This document shows, in pieces, positions 53,309-62,654 of a stretch of 64,000 nt of DNA; position 1 is the stretch's first letter, and every line of letters starts with the position of its first letter. A program made the position numbers and the translations under genes. The stretch spans positions 124,001 to 188,000 of the forward strand of contig CAKRQV010000001.1 of NCBI GenBank assembly GCA_934394565.1. Reading direction: 5' to 3'. This stretch comes from an uncultured Lachnospiraceae bacterium. GTDB lineage: Bacteria > Bacillota > Clostridia > Lachnospirales > Lachnospiraceae. A model generated the notes under the pieces. It worked only from the letters and a program-made list of their open reading frames with translations, made no database searches and was not told the origin of the DNA.

Positions 53309-55183
53309 TTGAAAAAAAGAAAGAAAGACAATACCTATGGTTCCAGCCTGGAAAAAGAGCTGGATTCCATTCTGGGTACGGATGTACAGCTCAATCCATC
53401 CGAACCGTCCGGGAAGAAAAAAAAGAAAGCGAAAAAGAAGAATGGGCAGAAAACCGTAGCAATCGTAGCAGGTGTTACGTCGGTGATTCTGGTGGTTGCG
53501 GTAGCAGGCTTCGGCGTATATCTTTACCATGCCCAGCAGTATAAGACCGAATTCTTCCCGGGTACAACAATCAATTCTATCGACTGCAGCAACAAGACCG
53601 TCGAGGAAATCGAAACCATTATTAAAGAAAATGTTGAAAAATATGCACTGACTGTGAATTTCCGTAATGGCCAGGTGCTGACGATCGATGGCAGTGACAT
53701 TGACTATACCTACAAAAATGGCAGTGATATTCAGGACCTTTTGGCTGCACAGAACATTATGGACTGGTACAAACAGTCCAAAGAGACCAGAGAATATACT
53801 GTGGACAATGCCACCACCTTTGATGAGACCAAGGTGGCAGCGATTCTGGATGCATCCGAGGAGCTCGATCCGATCCATCAGACGGCTCCGGAGGACGCCT
53901 ATATGGAGTTTGCGGATGGCAAATTTACGATTGTTTCTGAAAAAGAGGGAAATAAGCTGGATGCAGATATACTGGAAAATGCAGTGATCGAAGCCATCAG
54001 CAATGGTGAGACAACGTTAAATGTTGATGAGACCGGTGCCTATGCCAAACCTGCAGTGACTTCCGAGGATACAGAGCTGGTCACCCAGGTGGAGAACCTC
54101 AACAAATACGTTGGTGCCAGCATTACCTACAAGCTGCCGCAGGGCGACAAGGTACTCGACGGCGAGACGATGGTCGAATGGCTTGATAAGGATGAAAATG
54201 GCAATTACACAAAGGATGACGATACTTTTGCAAAGAAGATCAAAGAATATGTAGCTGAGCTGGCCGAGGAAACCGATACCATAGGCTCCACAGCGAGCTT
54301 TAAGAGCACCTACGGTACGGTAGTCAAGGTCAAAACCGTAGATACCGGATGGAAGATCGATCAGGCCGCTGAGGTCAAGGCACTTACAGCCAATATCGAG
54401 GCCGGTGATACCGTAGAGCGTGAGCCGGAATACAAGAGCAAGATGTCTACGACAGAAAATGGTGGTTTTGGCGATACCTATATCGAGGCCGATCTGACAT
54501 CTCAGCATGTATATTTCTACAAGAATGGCAAGGTTGTCTGGGAGAGCGACTGCGTATCCGGTAAGATGACCAAGGACCGTTATACACCGAGCGGTGTTTA
54601 CCTGCTCGATTACAAGACCAAGGACCGTGACTTAAAGGGTGAGAAACTGCCAAACGGCGAGTATTCTTATGTGTCCCATGTCAATTACTGGATGCCGTTC
54701 CACGGTGGCTATGGCTTCCATGATGCTACATGGCGCAGTAAGTTTGGCGGTACGATCTACAATTACGGTGGATCTCACGGCTGCATTAACCTGCCAAAGA
54801 GCAAGGCGGCTACCCTGTATGATCTGATCGACAAGGAAGTGCCGATAGTAATCTTCTACAGAACGGATGTGACTCTGCGTCCGGCAGAGCCGAAGAAAAC
54901 TTCTGACGGCGAGGGATCTTCGTCGAAGAAGGATGAATCTTCGTCAAAGGATGAAGAATCCAGTTCGAAGAAGGATGAATCCTCCTCCAAAAAAGATGAG
55001 TCTTCTTCCAAGAAAGAGGAGTCTTCGTCAAAGAAGGACGAATCCAGTTCTAAGAAAGAAGAATCTTCTTCGAAAAAGGACGAATCAAGCTCCAAGAAAG
55101 AAGAATCCTCGTCAAAGACAGAGACTCCGGCTCCGCAGCCGGATGCACCGGAAGCAGCAGGTGAGGCAACAACAGAAGAATAA
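53309..55183 (+). CDS. L,D-transpeptidase (YkuD) with peptidoglycan-binding domain
   Basis: Cross-links peptidoglycan by 3-3 bonds or attaches proteins. The 624-residue protein has a basic N-terminus, a membrane segment (about 50-74), a PG_binding_4-like region (about 80-370), then the YkuD domain ending YNYGGSHGCINLPKS, with His490 and nucleophile Cys492. The C-terminal 100 residues are low complexity: about nine SSSKKDE/SSSKKEE heptads before a Pro/Ala-rich end. A TTG start at 53309 with AGGGGG upstream is used; the only nearby ATG (53304) is followed at once by TAA. The tail probably spans or binds the wall. Coordinates of the DNA repeat are listed separately. Confidence 0.92.
   Translation: MKKRKKDNTYGSSLEKELDSILGTDVQLNPSEPSGKKKKKAKKKNGQKTVAIVAGVTSVILVVAVAGFGVYLYHAQQYKTEFFPGTTINSIDCSNKTVEEIETIIKENVEKYALTVNFRNGQVLTIDGSDIDYTYKNGSDIQDLLAAQNIMDWYKQSKETREYTVDNATTFDETKVAAILDASEELDPIHQTAPEDAYMEFADGKFTIVSEKEGNKLDADILENAVIEAISNGETTLNVDETGAYAKPAVTSEDTELVTQVENLNKYVGASITYKLPQGDKVLDGETMVEWLDKDENGNYTKDDDTFAKKIKEYVAELAEETDTIGSTASFKSTYGTVVKVKTVDTGWKIDQAAEVKALTANIEAGDTVEREPEYKSKMSTTENGGFGDTYIEADLTSQHVYFYKNGKVVWESDCVSGKMTKDRYTPSGVYLLDYKTKDRDLKGEKLPNGEYSYVSHVNYWMPFHGGYGFHDATWRSKFGGTIYNYGGSHGCINLPKSKAATLYDLIDKEVPIVIFYRTDVTLRPAEPKKTSDGEGSSSKKDESSSKDEESSSKKDESSSKKDESSSKKEESSSKKDESSSKKEESSSKKDESSSKKEESSSKTETPAPQPDAPEAAGEATTEE
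54919..55118 (+). repeat. Tandem 21-bp repeat coding SSSKK(D/E)E
   Basis: About nine degenerate copies of a 21-base unit encode Ser-Ser-Ser-Lys-Lys-Asp/Glu-Glu. Synonymous codons vary between units, so the protein repeat is kept despite DNA drift. Confidence 0.85.
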
Positions 55184-55201
55184 ACAACAACAGTAAGAAG
55201 A

Positions 55202-56023
55202 ATGCCGATGAAAAAGATATTTTTTACCGATCTGGACGGTACATTATTGAACAGTAAAAAAGAGATCACATGCGAAAACCGCAAAGCGATCGAAAAAGCC
55301 CGGAATGCCGGTCACAGTATTGTGCTGGCCACCGGTCGTTCCACTGTCAATATGCTTTTACAGGTCAGACGGCTGGGGCTTGATACACCCGGCTGCTATG
55401 CAATCACATTTAACGGTAGTTGCGTGATCCGTTGCGATACAGGGGAAGTACTGCGTTGGGAGACTCTTTCGATGGATGTGGTGCGGTATCTGATGGAAGA
55501 AACCAGAAAGTGGCAGATCCATGCGCAGGCTTATAGCCGTACAGAAACGATTGCCGAAAAGCAGACTCCCGAGCTGACAAGATATGACAGGAACAATGGT
55601 GGACATTCCAGGCTGGTGGCAGATATTCCGTCGTCACTGACACAAGAGCCACCAAAGATCCTGCTGGCTGATTTAAATGACAGAGAAAAGCTGGAACGCT
55701 TTCAGAGGGAGCATGCCGATGCACTGCAGGGGCGTGCAGATTCGTTCTTTTCCTGTAAGGAGTATCTGGAGTATGTTCCTGCAGGTGTGAACAAAGGCTC
55801 AGCTATCCGCTGGCTGTGCCGGTATCTGGGGGCTGATCTTTCACAGACGGTGGCGGCCGGAGATGCGGCCAACGATCTGTGCATGCTTCAGACTGCGGCT
55901 GTAGGTGCGGCCATGTGTAACGGTGAAGAACAGGTAAAAGCCTGTGCTGACTATGTTACAGAGCGGGATAACGACCATAGCGGTGTGGCAGAGATCATAG
56001 AGAAGTTTGTTCTGGAACAGTAA
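55202..56023 (+). CDS. HAD-superfamily phosphatase (Cof type)
   Basis: The 273-residue protein has motif I FFTDLDGTLLNS, motif II VLATGRST, the Lys in NKGSAIRWL and motif IV AAGDAANDLCML, with the C2-type cap between. It should dephosphorylate small metabolites in the cytoplasm; the substrate is not known. A second in-frame ATG at 55208 is equally possible as start. It follows the transpeptidase gene by 18 bases, so they may be co-transcribed. It shares little sequence beyond motifs with the HAD protein at 35097. Confidence 0.9.
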   Translation: MPMKKIFFTDLDGTLLNSKKEITCENRKAIEKARNAGHSIVLATGRSTVNMLLQVRRLGLDTPGCYAITFNGSCVIRCDTGEVLRWETLSMDVVRYLMEETRKWQIHAQAYSRTETIAEKQTPELTRYDRNNGGHSRLVADIPSSLTQEPPKILLADLNDREKLERFQREHADALQGRADSFFSCKEYLEYVPAGVNKGSAIRWLCRYLGADLSQTVAAGDAANDLCMLQTAAVGAAMCNGEEQVKACADYVTERDNDHSGVAEIIEKFVLEQ

Positions 56024-56026
56024 AAA

Positions 56027-56056
56027 AAGGGGCAGCAAAAGACAGCTGCCCTTTTT
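56027..56056 (+). terminator. Terminator after the HAD gene
   Basis: AAGGGGCAGC and GCTGCCCTT pair around a short A-rich loop, followed by five T. Confidence 0.88.
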
Positions 56057-56174
56057 CGTTGCCGTGCATATGCAGAAATGATCCGGTGGATCATTTTTGC
56101 GTATCTTCATAGAATCTTCATGGCAATCCGGTTGCATTTTTCAATGAACTATGGCATGATGAGAAAGGTGAACT

Positions 56175-57254
56175 ATGTTAGATAAAATCGTAACGCCCCT
56201 GCTTTCCTGGTATGACAGATACCACAGGAATCTGCCCTGGAGAGCAGAGAAAAATCCTTACTATATCTGGATCTCGGAGATCATGCTGCAACAGACCCGC
56301 GTGGAAGCTGTGCGGCCATATTTTGACCGTTTTATCACAGCACTGCCCACAGTGCACGATCTGGCGGTATGCCCGGACGACCAGCTGTTAAAGCTCTGGG
56401 AGGGGCTTGGCTATTACAATCGTGCCCGTAATCTGAAAAAAGCAGCGCAGCAGATCGAAGAGTGCTATGATGGTGCACTTCCGGCTGATTATGAGAAACT
56501 TCTGGGACTGCAGGGTATCGGAGCCTACACGGCAGGTGCGATCGCTTCAATTGCCTGGGATATTCCGGTCCCCGCGGTAGACGGTAATGTCCTGAGAATC
56601 TGGGCGAGACTGACTGCCTGTGATGAGGATATCCTGAAAGACAAAGTACGAAAAAGAGCCCAGAATGAGCTGGCGGAGGTGATGCCACGCACCAGAAGCG
56701 GGGATCTGAATCAGGCCTTTATGGATCTGGGATCGTCGCTTTGTCTGCCAAAAGGACAGATCGGTTGTGAGAAGTGTCCGCTTGTCTTTGCCTGTGAGGC
56801 CAGAAAAAGAGGACTTACCGAGGTCTTGCCGGTGCGCAAAAAGCCAAAGGAGCGCCGGATCGAAGAGCGTACTGTACTGATCATCCGCGACGGTGAGCGG
56901 ATCGCCCTGCATAAACGGCCCGAAAAGGGGCTGCTGGCCGGACTGTATGAACTTCCGGGAATGGCCGGGTATGCCAGTGAGACGGAGGTTTTGGACTATA
57001 TACAGGAAAAACAGCTGCTTCCTCTGTATATTGAACCACTGGCAGAAGCAAAGCATGTTTTTTCCCATGTGGAATGGCGGATGAAGGGCTATCTTATCCG
57101 TGTAGCCGCGCTGGAAGAACAAAAGGCCGGTGACTGGCTGTTTGCAGATACGGATACAGTACAGCAGCAGTTTCCACTGCCCTCGGCGTTTCGTGCCTAT
57201 ACGTCGTTTGTCAATATACACCTTGGTGCTGGCAGAGACCAGACCGGGCAATAG
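56175..57254 (+). CDS. mutY: A/G-specific adenine glycosylase
   Basis: Removes adenine mispaired with 8-oxoguanine, preventing G-to-T changes. The 359-residue protein has WRAEKNPYYIWISEIMLQQTRVEAV with the catalytic Glu, the helix-hairpin-helix LLGLQGIGAYTAGAIASIAW, and the iron-sulfur site CLPKGQIGCEKCPLVFAC. In that site the first two Cys are separated by seven residues, one more than in E. coli MutY. The C-terminal Nudix-like domain (about 230-350) recognises the damaged guanine (RPEKGLLAGLYELPG, HVFSHVEW). AAAGGTGA lies before the ATG. The glycosyltransferase gene follows after 51 bases. Confidence 0.95.
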   Translation: MLDKIVTPLLSWYDRYHRNLPWRAEKNPYYIWISEIMLQQTRVEAVRPYFDRFITALPTVHDLAVCPDDQLLKLWEGLGYYNRARNLKKAAQQIEECYDGALPADYEKLLGLQGIGAYTAGAIASIAWDIPVPAVDGNVLRIWARLTACDEDILKDKVRKRAQNELAEVMPRTRSGDLNQAFMDLGSSLCLPKGQIGCEKCPLVFACEARKRGLTEVLPVRKKPKERRIEERTVLIIRDGERIALHKRPEKGLLAGLYELPGMAGYASETEVLDYIQEKQLLPLYIEPLAEAKHVFSHVEWRMKGYLIRVAALEEQKAGDWLFADTDTVQQQFPLPSAFRAYTSFVNIHLGAGRDQTGQ

Positions 57255-57305
57255 TCCGGGAAACCAGGCAGCAGATCCCCGAAGACGGGGAATGGGAGGT
57301 TATTT

Positions 57306-58322
57306 ATGAAATTACTTACTGTAGCAGTACCCTGCTATAATTCAGAAAGCTATATGGAACACTGTGTGGAAAGCCTGCTTCCGGGCGGGGATGAGGTGGA
57401 AATCATCCTTGTGGATGATGGTTCCAAGGACAATACCGCAGTGATCGCGGACCGTCTGGCAGCAGAGCATCCGGGTATCGTTAAGGTCATCCATAAGGAA
57501 AATGGCGGCCATGGCTCCGGGGTCAATGCCGGTATAGAGCATGCGACCGGTCTGTACTACAAGGTTGTGGACAGCGATGACTGGGTAGATAAGGAAGCGT
57601 ATCCGAAGCTTCTGGCAAAGCTCCGCGAGTTTGCCGGTATGGAAGAAAAACCGGATGCCATCATCAGCAATTATATCTATGATAAAGAGGGTGCAAAGCA
57701 CAAGAAAGTTATGAAATATACCGGCAGCCTGCCGCAGGACCGCATCTTTGGCTGGAACGATGTAAAGAATATGGGTCTTGGCCATTATATCCTGATGCAT
57801 TCCCTGATGTACCGCACCCAAGTGCTGCGTGACTGTGGATTACATCTGCCGGAGCACACCTTTTATGTGGACAATCTTTTTGCCTTCGTACCGTTCCCGT
57901 ACGTTAAGAAAATGTACTATATGAATGTGGACTTCTATCATTATTTCATCGGCAGAAGCGATCAGTCCGTTAATGAGACTGTCATGATCTCCCGTATCGA
58001 CCAGCAGATCCGTGTCAACAAGCTGATGATCGATTGTATGGCAGCCCAGAGTCACGAGCATACCAAGCTGCGCAAATATATGCTGAATTATCTGAGTATC
58101 GTAACGACCGTTACCTCGATCCTCCTGATCCGTATGGACAGTAAGGATGCTGATGCGATGAAGGATGAGCTTTGGAAATACATGAAGAAAAAGGATCCGC
58201 TGACTTACACGACCCTGCGCCGCGGCCTTCTCGGCATAGCCATGAACATGCGCTCCAAAGTCGGACGCAAGATCGCCGTAGCCGGATATAAGCTATCACA
58301 GAAGATTTATGGATTTAACTAG
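57306..58322 (+). CDS. Family 2 glycosyltransferase
   Basis: A 338-residue transferase of GT-A fold, with LLTVAVPCYNSESYMEHCVESLL, the UDP-binding VDDGSKDNT, GGHGSGVNAG and the DSDDWV metal-binding motif. The C-terminal part has hydrophobic stretches that may associate with the membrane. It would move an activated sugar to a polysaccharide or lipid acceptor; the substrate cannot be told. GGGAGG precedes the ATG. No other polysaccharide genes lie next to it. Confidence 0.9.
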   Translation: MKLLTVAVPCYNSESYMEHCVESLLPGGDEVEIILVDDGSKDNTAVIADRLAAEHPGIVKVIHKENGGHGSGVNAGIEHATGLYYKVVDSDDWVDKEAYPKLLAKLREFAGMEEKPDAIISNYIYDKEGAKHKKVMKYTGSLPQDRIFGWNDVKNMGLGHYILMHSLMYRTQVLRDCGLHLPEHTFYVDNLFAFVPFPYVKKMYYMNVDFYHYFIGRSDQSVNETVMISRIDQQIRVNKLMIDCMAAQSHEHTKLRKYMLNYLSIVTTVTSILLIRMDSKDADAMKDELWKYMKKKDPLTYTTLRRGLLGIAMNMRSKVGRKIAVAGYKLSQKIYGFN

Positions 58323-58337
58323 AATATGGTAAAAAGT

Positions 58338-58385
58338 ATCCGTTTTCCCTGACAGAATCTGGTTCCGGGGAGAACGGATGTTTTA
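58338..58385. terminator. Bidirectional terminator
   Basis: ATCCGTTTTCCC (58338-58349) pairs with GGGGAGAACGGAT (one G-U) around a loop, with T-runs on both strands, between the converging glycosyltransferase and lipid kinase genes. The rest up to 58498 holds no supported gene. Confidence 0.8.
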
Positions 58386-58498
58386 TTACTGCAAGAGAAA
58401 AGCAATGGCAGCTGTATTTGCTGACTGTACGGAAGCTAAGCTGAGCAGAGGAATATCTGCGAGTCTGGCTGCAGAAGGTTTTGTCTTCAAAAAACAGG

Positions 58499-59419
58499 TT
58501 ACGGCAGATACATATCTACTGTATCTGCAGAGCTTTCCACCGTGAGCTGATCAAAGAAGCCCCAGACTTCACCGTCCGTATGGATGCAGGCCGGTGCAGA
58601 AAAACGCAATACTGCCTTTTTGGCTTCCTGTAAAGCGATATACTGTGTGAAAGCAAGATGTCGTCCGGCGTGGGCCAGAGGAAAGAGCAGGGGGATCCGG
58701 TACAGGGGCAGATCGTGGATGCAAAACAGCTGCAGACCGTCCTTTTTCGGATCTGCCGGGGGACAGAATTTAAAACCGCCACCCTCGTAGGCACTGTTAA
58801 AGGCGGTGATAAACGTAATATCTTTAAAGGACAATGAAGTCTCGCCGCTGTCACAGGATACTTCTGCAGAAAACAGGGTACGAAACAAAAGCTTTCTGAC
58901 CGAGATAAAGCCATAGACGAGATTGCCAAGAAAGATGCGGTTAAAGAGCTTTTTTAATTTCGAGTAATGCACGGCACGACAGACCTCGCTGTCAAAACCG
59001 GCTCCGCAGCTGATCATAAAGCGTCGTTTATGGCGTCCGGCACTCATATGACCGTAGTGGACAGGCACGGGGTTTTGGTGAAGAATCAGTTCCAGTGCCT
59101 TCCCCGGGTCTCTGGGGATTTTCATGGCTCTGGCAAAGTCGTTGCCGGAGCCGGAGGGGATCAGTCCCAGAGTGACAAGAGCAGGATCAACGATGCCGTT
59201 GATGACCTCGTTTAATGTACCATCGCCACCGATGATCAAAAGCGTGCAGGGCTTATTCTGACTGGTCAGCTCTCTGGTCAGCTCCTCGGCATGGCGGGGA
59301 TGGTCTGTGGTATGTAAGATAAAGGGCAGAGAACGGACCTTTAACTGTGCCAGTACAATGCGGCAGACATCCTTCCCCCGGGAGCCCTTGCTTTTGGGAT
59401 TGAAAATAATATGATACAT
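58499..59419 (-). CDS. Diacylglycerol kinase-family lipid kinase
   Basis: A 306-residue DAGK/YegS-type kinase that should phosphorylate a lipid such as diacylglycerol. It opens MYHIIFNPKSKGSRGK, with the nucleotide-binding GGDGTLNEVINGI and GLIPSGSGNDFARAM motifs in the right order, and a C-terminal beta domain. No membrane segment is seen; the family binds the membrane surface. The start lacks a strong Shine-Dalgarno but the N-terminal motif begins at this Met. It is divergent from the amidase gene at 59530. Confidence 0.93.
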   Translation of the reverse strand: MYHIIFNPKSKGSRGKDVCRIVLAQLKVRSLPFILHTTDHPRHAEELTRELTSQNKPCTLLIIGGDGTLNEVINGIVDPALVTLGLIPSGSGNDFARAMKIPRDPGKALELILHQNPVPVHYGHMSAGRHKRRFMISCGAGFDSEVCRAVHYSKLKKLFNRIFLGNLVYGFISVRKLLFRTLFSAEVSCDSGETSLSFKDITFITAFNSAYEGGGFKFCPPADPKKDGLQLFCIHDLPLYRIPLLFPLAHAGRHLAFTQYIALQEAKKAVLRFSAPACIHTDGEVWGFFDQLTVESSADTVDMYLP

Positions 59420-59529
59420 GGCGAAACTCCATTTCCTCTTTCGTATGGCTTTATCTTAGCAGTATTACCGGCAGGACACAAGCGGCAAATCCATCATATA
59501 CTGTCATAAAGGTGTAAGGAGCGCAGACT

Positions 59530-60297
59530 ATGGCAAAGAGTATAGTTCTGGATGCCGGCCACGGCGGCAGAGATAATGGTGCGGTATATGAGGATCAGAT
59601 CGAGAAAAATGACAATCTGCGGATTGTGCTGGCTCTTGGGCAGGAGCTGGAGGACCGGGGGATCGAGGTATATTATACCCGGACGACAGATGTCTTTCAG
59701 ACACCCTTTGAAAAGGCAGAGATCGCCAATGAAACCGGTGCGGATGCTTTCTTAAGTATTCACAGGAATTCCTCACCAAATCCCGCAGAATATGCCGGGG
59801 TAGAGGCGCTGGTATATAAAAAGGAAGGGCTGGCACTGGAATTGGCTGATAATATTGTCGGAGCACTGGGACTGGTGGGGTTTGAAGAGATTGGCGTCAG
59901 CGAGCGGCCGGGGATCATTGTTCTGCGAAAGACAAAGATGCCGGCGGTGCTGGCAGAGATTGGATTTATCAACCAGCCGGAGGATACGAAGCTCCTGGAA
60001 GAAAATTTCACGCAGGTGGTCGGAGCACTGGCAGATGCTGTGCAGGGATCGCTGGAGCCGGGGATGGCAGCTTCCGGCACAGACAGCTTTTACAGGGTGG
60101 AAATTGCGCGGACTACAGAACGAAAGACGGCCACGGAAGAGGCCAGACGGGCGGTGGAACAGGGGTTTCCCTCCAGTATCGAAAGAAAGGATGGACGTTA
60201 CAGTGTGTGCATTGGCCGATATCAGGAGCTTGACAATGCTGTGCTTATGGAGCGGGTGTTAAAAAGCCGGGGCTATGTGACCCGGATACTTGGCTGA
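59530..60297 (+). CDS. N-acetylmuramoyl-L-alanine amidase (Amidase_3) with SPOR-like tail
   Basis: The 255-residue protein has the zinc amidase domain (about 1-178): His in VLDAGHGGRDNG, then the Glu of the second motif, SIHRNSSP with the third ligand, and the catalytic Glu in VLAEIGFINQ. The C-terminal 65 residues (YRVEIARTTERKTATEEARRAV...GRYSVCIGRYQELDNAVLMERVL) resemble a SPOR domain, which binds denuded glycan strands. There is no signal peptide, unusual for a wall enzyme; it may leave the cell by another route. AAGGAG lies upstream. The gene is followed by the foldase-like lipoprotein. Confidence 0.88.
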   Translation: MAKSIVLDAGHGGRDNGAVYEDQIEKNDNLRIVLALGQELEDRGIEVYYTRTTDVFQTPFEKAEIANETGADAFLSIHRNSSPNPAEYAGVEALVYKKEGLALELADNIVGALGLVGFEEIGVSERPGIIVLRKTKMPAVLAEIGFINQPEDTKLLEENFTQVVGALADAVQGSLEPGMAASGTDSFYRVEIARTTERKTATEEARRAVEQGFPSSIERKDGRYSVCIGRYQELDNAVLMERVLKSRGYVTRILG

Positions 60298-60394
60298 ACA
60301 CACAATGTTCAGAAAAAAGCATTGGGCAAAGTGGACATCACATGGTATGATAACGGCAGAAAAAAACACATGCACAGAAAGGATTTTATATAAT

Positions 60395-61531
60395 ATGAAG
60401 AAAAAGCTAGTACTTGCAGCAGCGGCTCTGGCCGCTGTGAGCATGACGGCCTGTGGCAGTCAGAGTGAAAATGTAGCAGCAAAGGACTATAAGGCCAGTG
60501 ATTATGTGACGCTGGGCACTTACACCGGACTGGAAGTCCAGCAGATCCGGGAAAAGACCGGGCTGACTGATGAGGAGACGCAGAGTGCCATAGACGATGC
60601 CCTGGAGCAGGACGCCACAGAGCGTGAAATCACAGACCGTGTGTCTGAGGAGGGCGATTATCTGGATATTTCCTATACCTGTACCCAGAACGGCGAGGTG
60701 GTGGATGAGACCGGGGACAGTGATGTGGCGATGCAGCTGGGCCAGTATGAATATTTTGATGAGGATGGCGAAAAGCAGCTGCTTGGCACAAAGGCCGGAG
60801 ATACCCGCACGATCGTTGTAGATGGTGGCGAGGAAGAGGATCCCCAGAGCTACACCTACGAGGTTACGGTAAAACGGGTATACACCTACGATATACCGGA
60901 GCTGACCGATGACTATGCCAGGGAACAGGGCTATGATTCCGCCGAGGATATGAAAAAGGATGTGGCAGCGGATGCTCTGGAGAGTACTAACGAGGATTAT
61001 GTGTCCTCGGCAAAGGATGAGCTGTTGCAGGATGTGGTCAGCAACAGTACGAATGACGGCTATCCGCAGAAGCTGTACGATGAGACACTGAAGCAGCTGG
61101 ATCAGTCCTATCAGGATTTCTTCGGTATTACGGTCGAGGATGCCTTTGACGGGGATGAGGATTCCCTGCGCTCCATGGTGGAGGATACGCTTTTGCAGGA
61201 ACTTGTGGTGGAAGCGATTGCTGAAAAGGAACATATCGTTGTGACACAGGATGAACTGGATACATACAAACAGCAGGTTGTAGACCAGTACGGTTACGAC
61301 GATATCAGCAGCCTGGAAGCGGAGTATTCGGACGATACGATGGCGGAGTCCCTGCTGAACGAAAAGGTGCGGGATTTCCTGTACGAAAAGGCAAAGGTAA
61401 CATATGTGAGTGAAGAAGAGTACTATGCGGCAGAGGATGCGGATACAGCAGATCCGGATGACAGTATGGATTCTGATACCGAAGAGCTTTTTGAGGATAT
61501 TGTGGATGAGATGACCGATGAACAGGAGTAA
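60395..61531 (+). CDS. FKBP/trigger factor-like lipoprotein
   Basis: The 378-residue protein has a lipoprotein signal (KKLVLAAAALAAVSMTACGS, Cys after MTA), an FKBP-type region (about 85-165: GDYLDISYTCTQNGEVVDETG, LLGTKAGDTRTIVV) and a helical C-terminal part like trigger factor (about 170-340), ending in a very acidic tail. It probably assists folding of exported proteins at the cell surface. The open frame begins at 60290 but that part overlaps the preceding amidase gene and lacks a signal; the ATG at 60395 starts the signal peptide. GAAAGGA lies 11 bases upstream. Confidence 0.88.
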   Translation: MKKKLVLAAAALAAVSMTACGSQSENVAAKDYKASDYVTLGTYTGLEVQQIREKTGLTDEETQSAIDDALEQDATEREITDRVSEEGDYLDISYTCTQNGEVVDETGDSDVAMQLGQYEYFDEDGEKQLLGTKAGDTRTIVVDGGEEEDPQSYTYEVTVKRVYTYDIPELTDDYAREQGYDSAEDMKKDVAADALESTNEDYVSSAKDELLQDVVSNSTNDGYPQKLYDETLKQLDQSYQDFFGITVEDAFDGDEDSLRSMVEDTLLQELVVEAIAEKEHIVVTQDELDTYKQQVVDQYGYDDISSLEAEYSDDTMAESLLNEKVRDFLYEKAKVTYVSEEEYYAAEDADTADPDDSMDSDTEELFEDIVDEMTDEQE

Positions 61532-62135
61532 GCTGATCCGGACATATACAGATTTTATCTTTGTGGAGGATGCGCCTGTCAGGGCGGATATCCTGCTGAT
61601 CCCGGGCAGCCCTGTGGCGGCGCTGGGGGAAAAGGCGGCAGCGCTGTACCGGGAGGGCTTTGCACCGAAGATTCTGGTGTCCGGCAGGTACAGTATCTGT
61701 GAAGAAGGGCTTGTGATCCCAGAGGCAGAGCTTTCGGCATATCCGGGCAGCTATGCGACGGAGGCACAGTTTCTGGCGGCGGTGCTTGAAAAAAACGGAG
61801 TGGCGGCCGAAGATATCTGGCTGGAGGAGCAGGCAACCTATACATATGAAAATGCCATATTTTCCAGAAAACTGCTGGATAAAAAGGCGTATCCGGTCAG
61901 ACGGGCGATCCTTTGCTGCAAGCCGAGCCATGCCAGACGCAGCCTTTTGTACTATCAGCTACTGTTTCCGGATCAGGAGATCCTGGTCTGCCCCTGCGAA
62001 CATACGATTACGGCAGACAACTGGTATCGATCGCCCGAGGGTATTGAGACAGTGCTTGGCGAAATCCGGCGGTGTGCAGAGCAGTTTGGCGATATTTTAA
62101 AGAGCGCTCTTACGGTATTGCCGGAAGAAACATAA
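61518..62135 (+). CDS. YdcF/ElyC-like DUF218 protein
   Basis: The 205-residue protein matches the DUF218 (SanA/ElyC/YdcF) family: ADILLIPGSPVAALGEKAAALYREG, KILVSGRYS, then LEEQATYTYENAIFSRKLL with the Glu/Asn of the family and RRAILCCKPSHARRSLLYYQ. There is no membrane segment, unlike the envelope-linked SanA. Its role is unclear. The ATG overlaps the end of the lipoprotein gene by 14 bases and has no clear ribosome site, suggesting translational coupling. Confidence 0.83.
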   Translation: MNRSKLIRTYTDFIFVEDAPVRADILLIPGSPVAALGEKAAALYREGFAPKILVSGRYSICEEGLVIPEAELSAYPGSYATEAQFLAAVLEKNGVAAEDIWLEEQATYTYENAIFSRKLLDKKAYPVRRAILCCKPSHARRSLLYYQLLFPDQEILVCPCEHTITADNWYRSPEGIETVLGEIRRCAEQFGDILKSALTVLPEET

Positions 62136-62176
62136 AAACAGAGATATTTTCCGCGGTACATTCATATAGTAGAAGC

Positions 62177-62548
62177 ATGAAAGATGCGATGCCATTGACG
62201 ATTTTATTCCGGATGATAAAAGCCCTGATGATCGCAGGCCTTATGACGGTGCTTTCCCTCGCTTTACTGTCCTTCTGGATGTATAAGAGCGATCCGGGAG
62301 AGAAAGTTTTCAACCTTGCGTTCATATTGACTTATATTGCAGCTGGCTTTCTTGGCGGCCTTTATATGGGACATAAGATGGACAGAAGAAAGTTTCTATG
62401 GGGTATGAGTACAGGGCTTTGCTATTATCTGGTACTGACTATACTGGCGGTATGGGTGGTGCCGGGGGAAATGGAAAGTCCGGCAAAATGGCTGTCGGTC
62501 GGCCTGCTGTGCCTGATCAGCGGCTGTATTGGCGGTATGCTGGGGTGA
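62177..62548 (+). CDS. Small membrane protein of the TIGR04086 type
   Basis: The 123-residue protein has four membrane segments (about 8-27, 40-60, 68-92 and 103-122), with GLYMGHKMDRRKFLWGMSTGLCYYLVLT in the middle and GLLCLISGCIGGMLG at the end, as in the TIGR04086/DUF3792 family. This family is often encoded beside SCIFF genes, as it is here, 106 bases upstream. The function is unknown. The ATG at 62177 starts the conserved part; a weak AGTAGAAG is the only ribosome site. Confidence 0.8.
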   Translation: MKDAMPLTILFRMIKALMIAGLMTVLSLALLSFWMYKSDPGEKVFNLAFILTYIAAGFLGGLYMGHKMDRRKFLWGMSTGLCYYLVLTILAVWVVPGEMESPAKWLSVGLLCLISGCIGGMLG

Positions 62549-62596
62549 AAGATCCGGATTCCTTAAAAAGAAAAACAAGGTTTTCCGAAAAAAATC

Positions 62597-62625
62597 TTTA
62601 AAAAGGATGCCCCCTATGCTATAAT
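62597..62625 (+). promoter_or_regulatory. Promoter of the SCIFF gene
   Basis: TATAAT (62620-62625) with TTTAAA (62597-62602) at 17 bases. Transcription would begin near 62632, just before the AGGAGGAG ribosome site. Confidence 0.65.
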
Positions 62626-62654
62626 GAACAAAAATTCAACAGGAGGAGTTCGCA

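Noticed and set aside
58379..58546. Possible 55-codon gene after the glycosyltransferase
   Set aside because: It begins at the terminator hairpin, has no ribosome site and overlaps the end of the lipid kinase gene.
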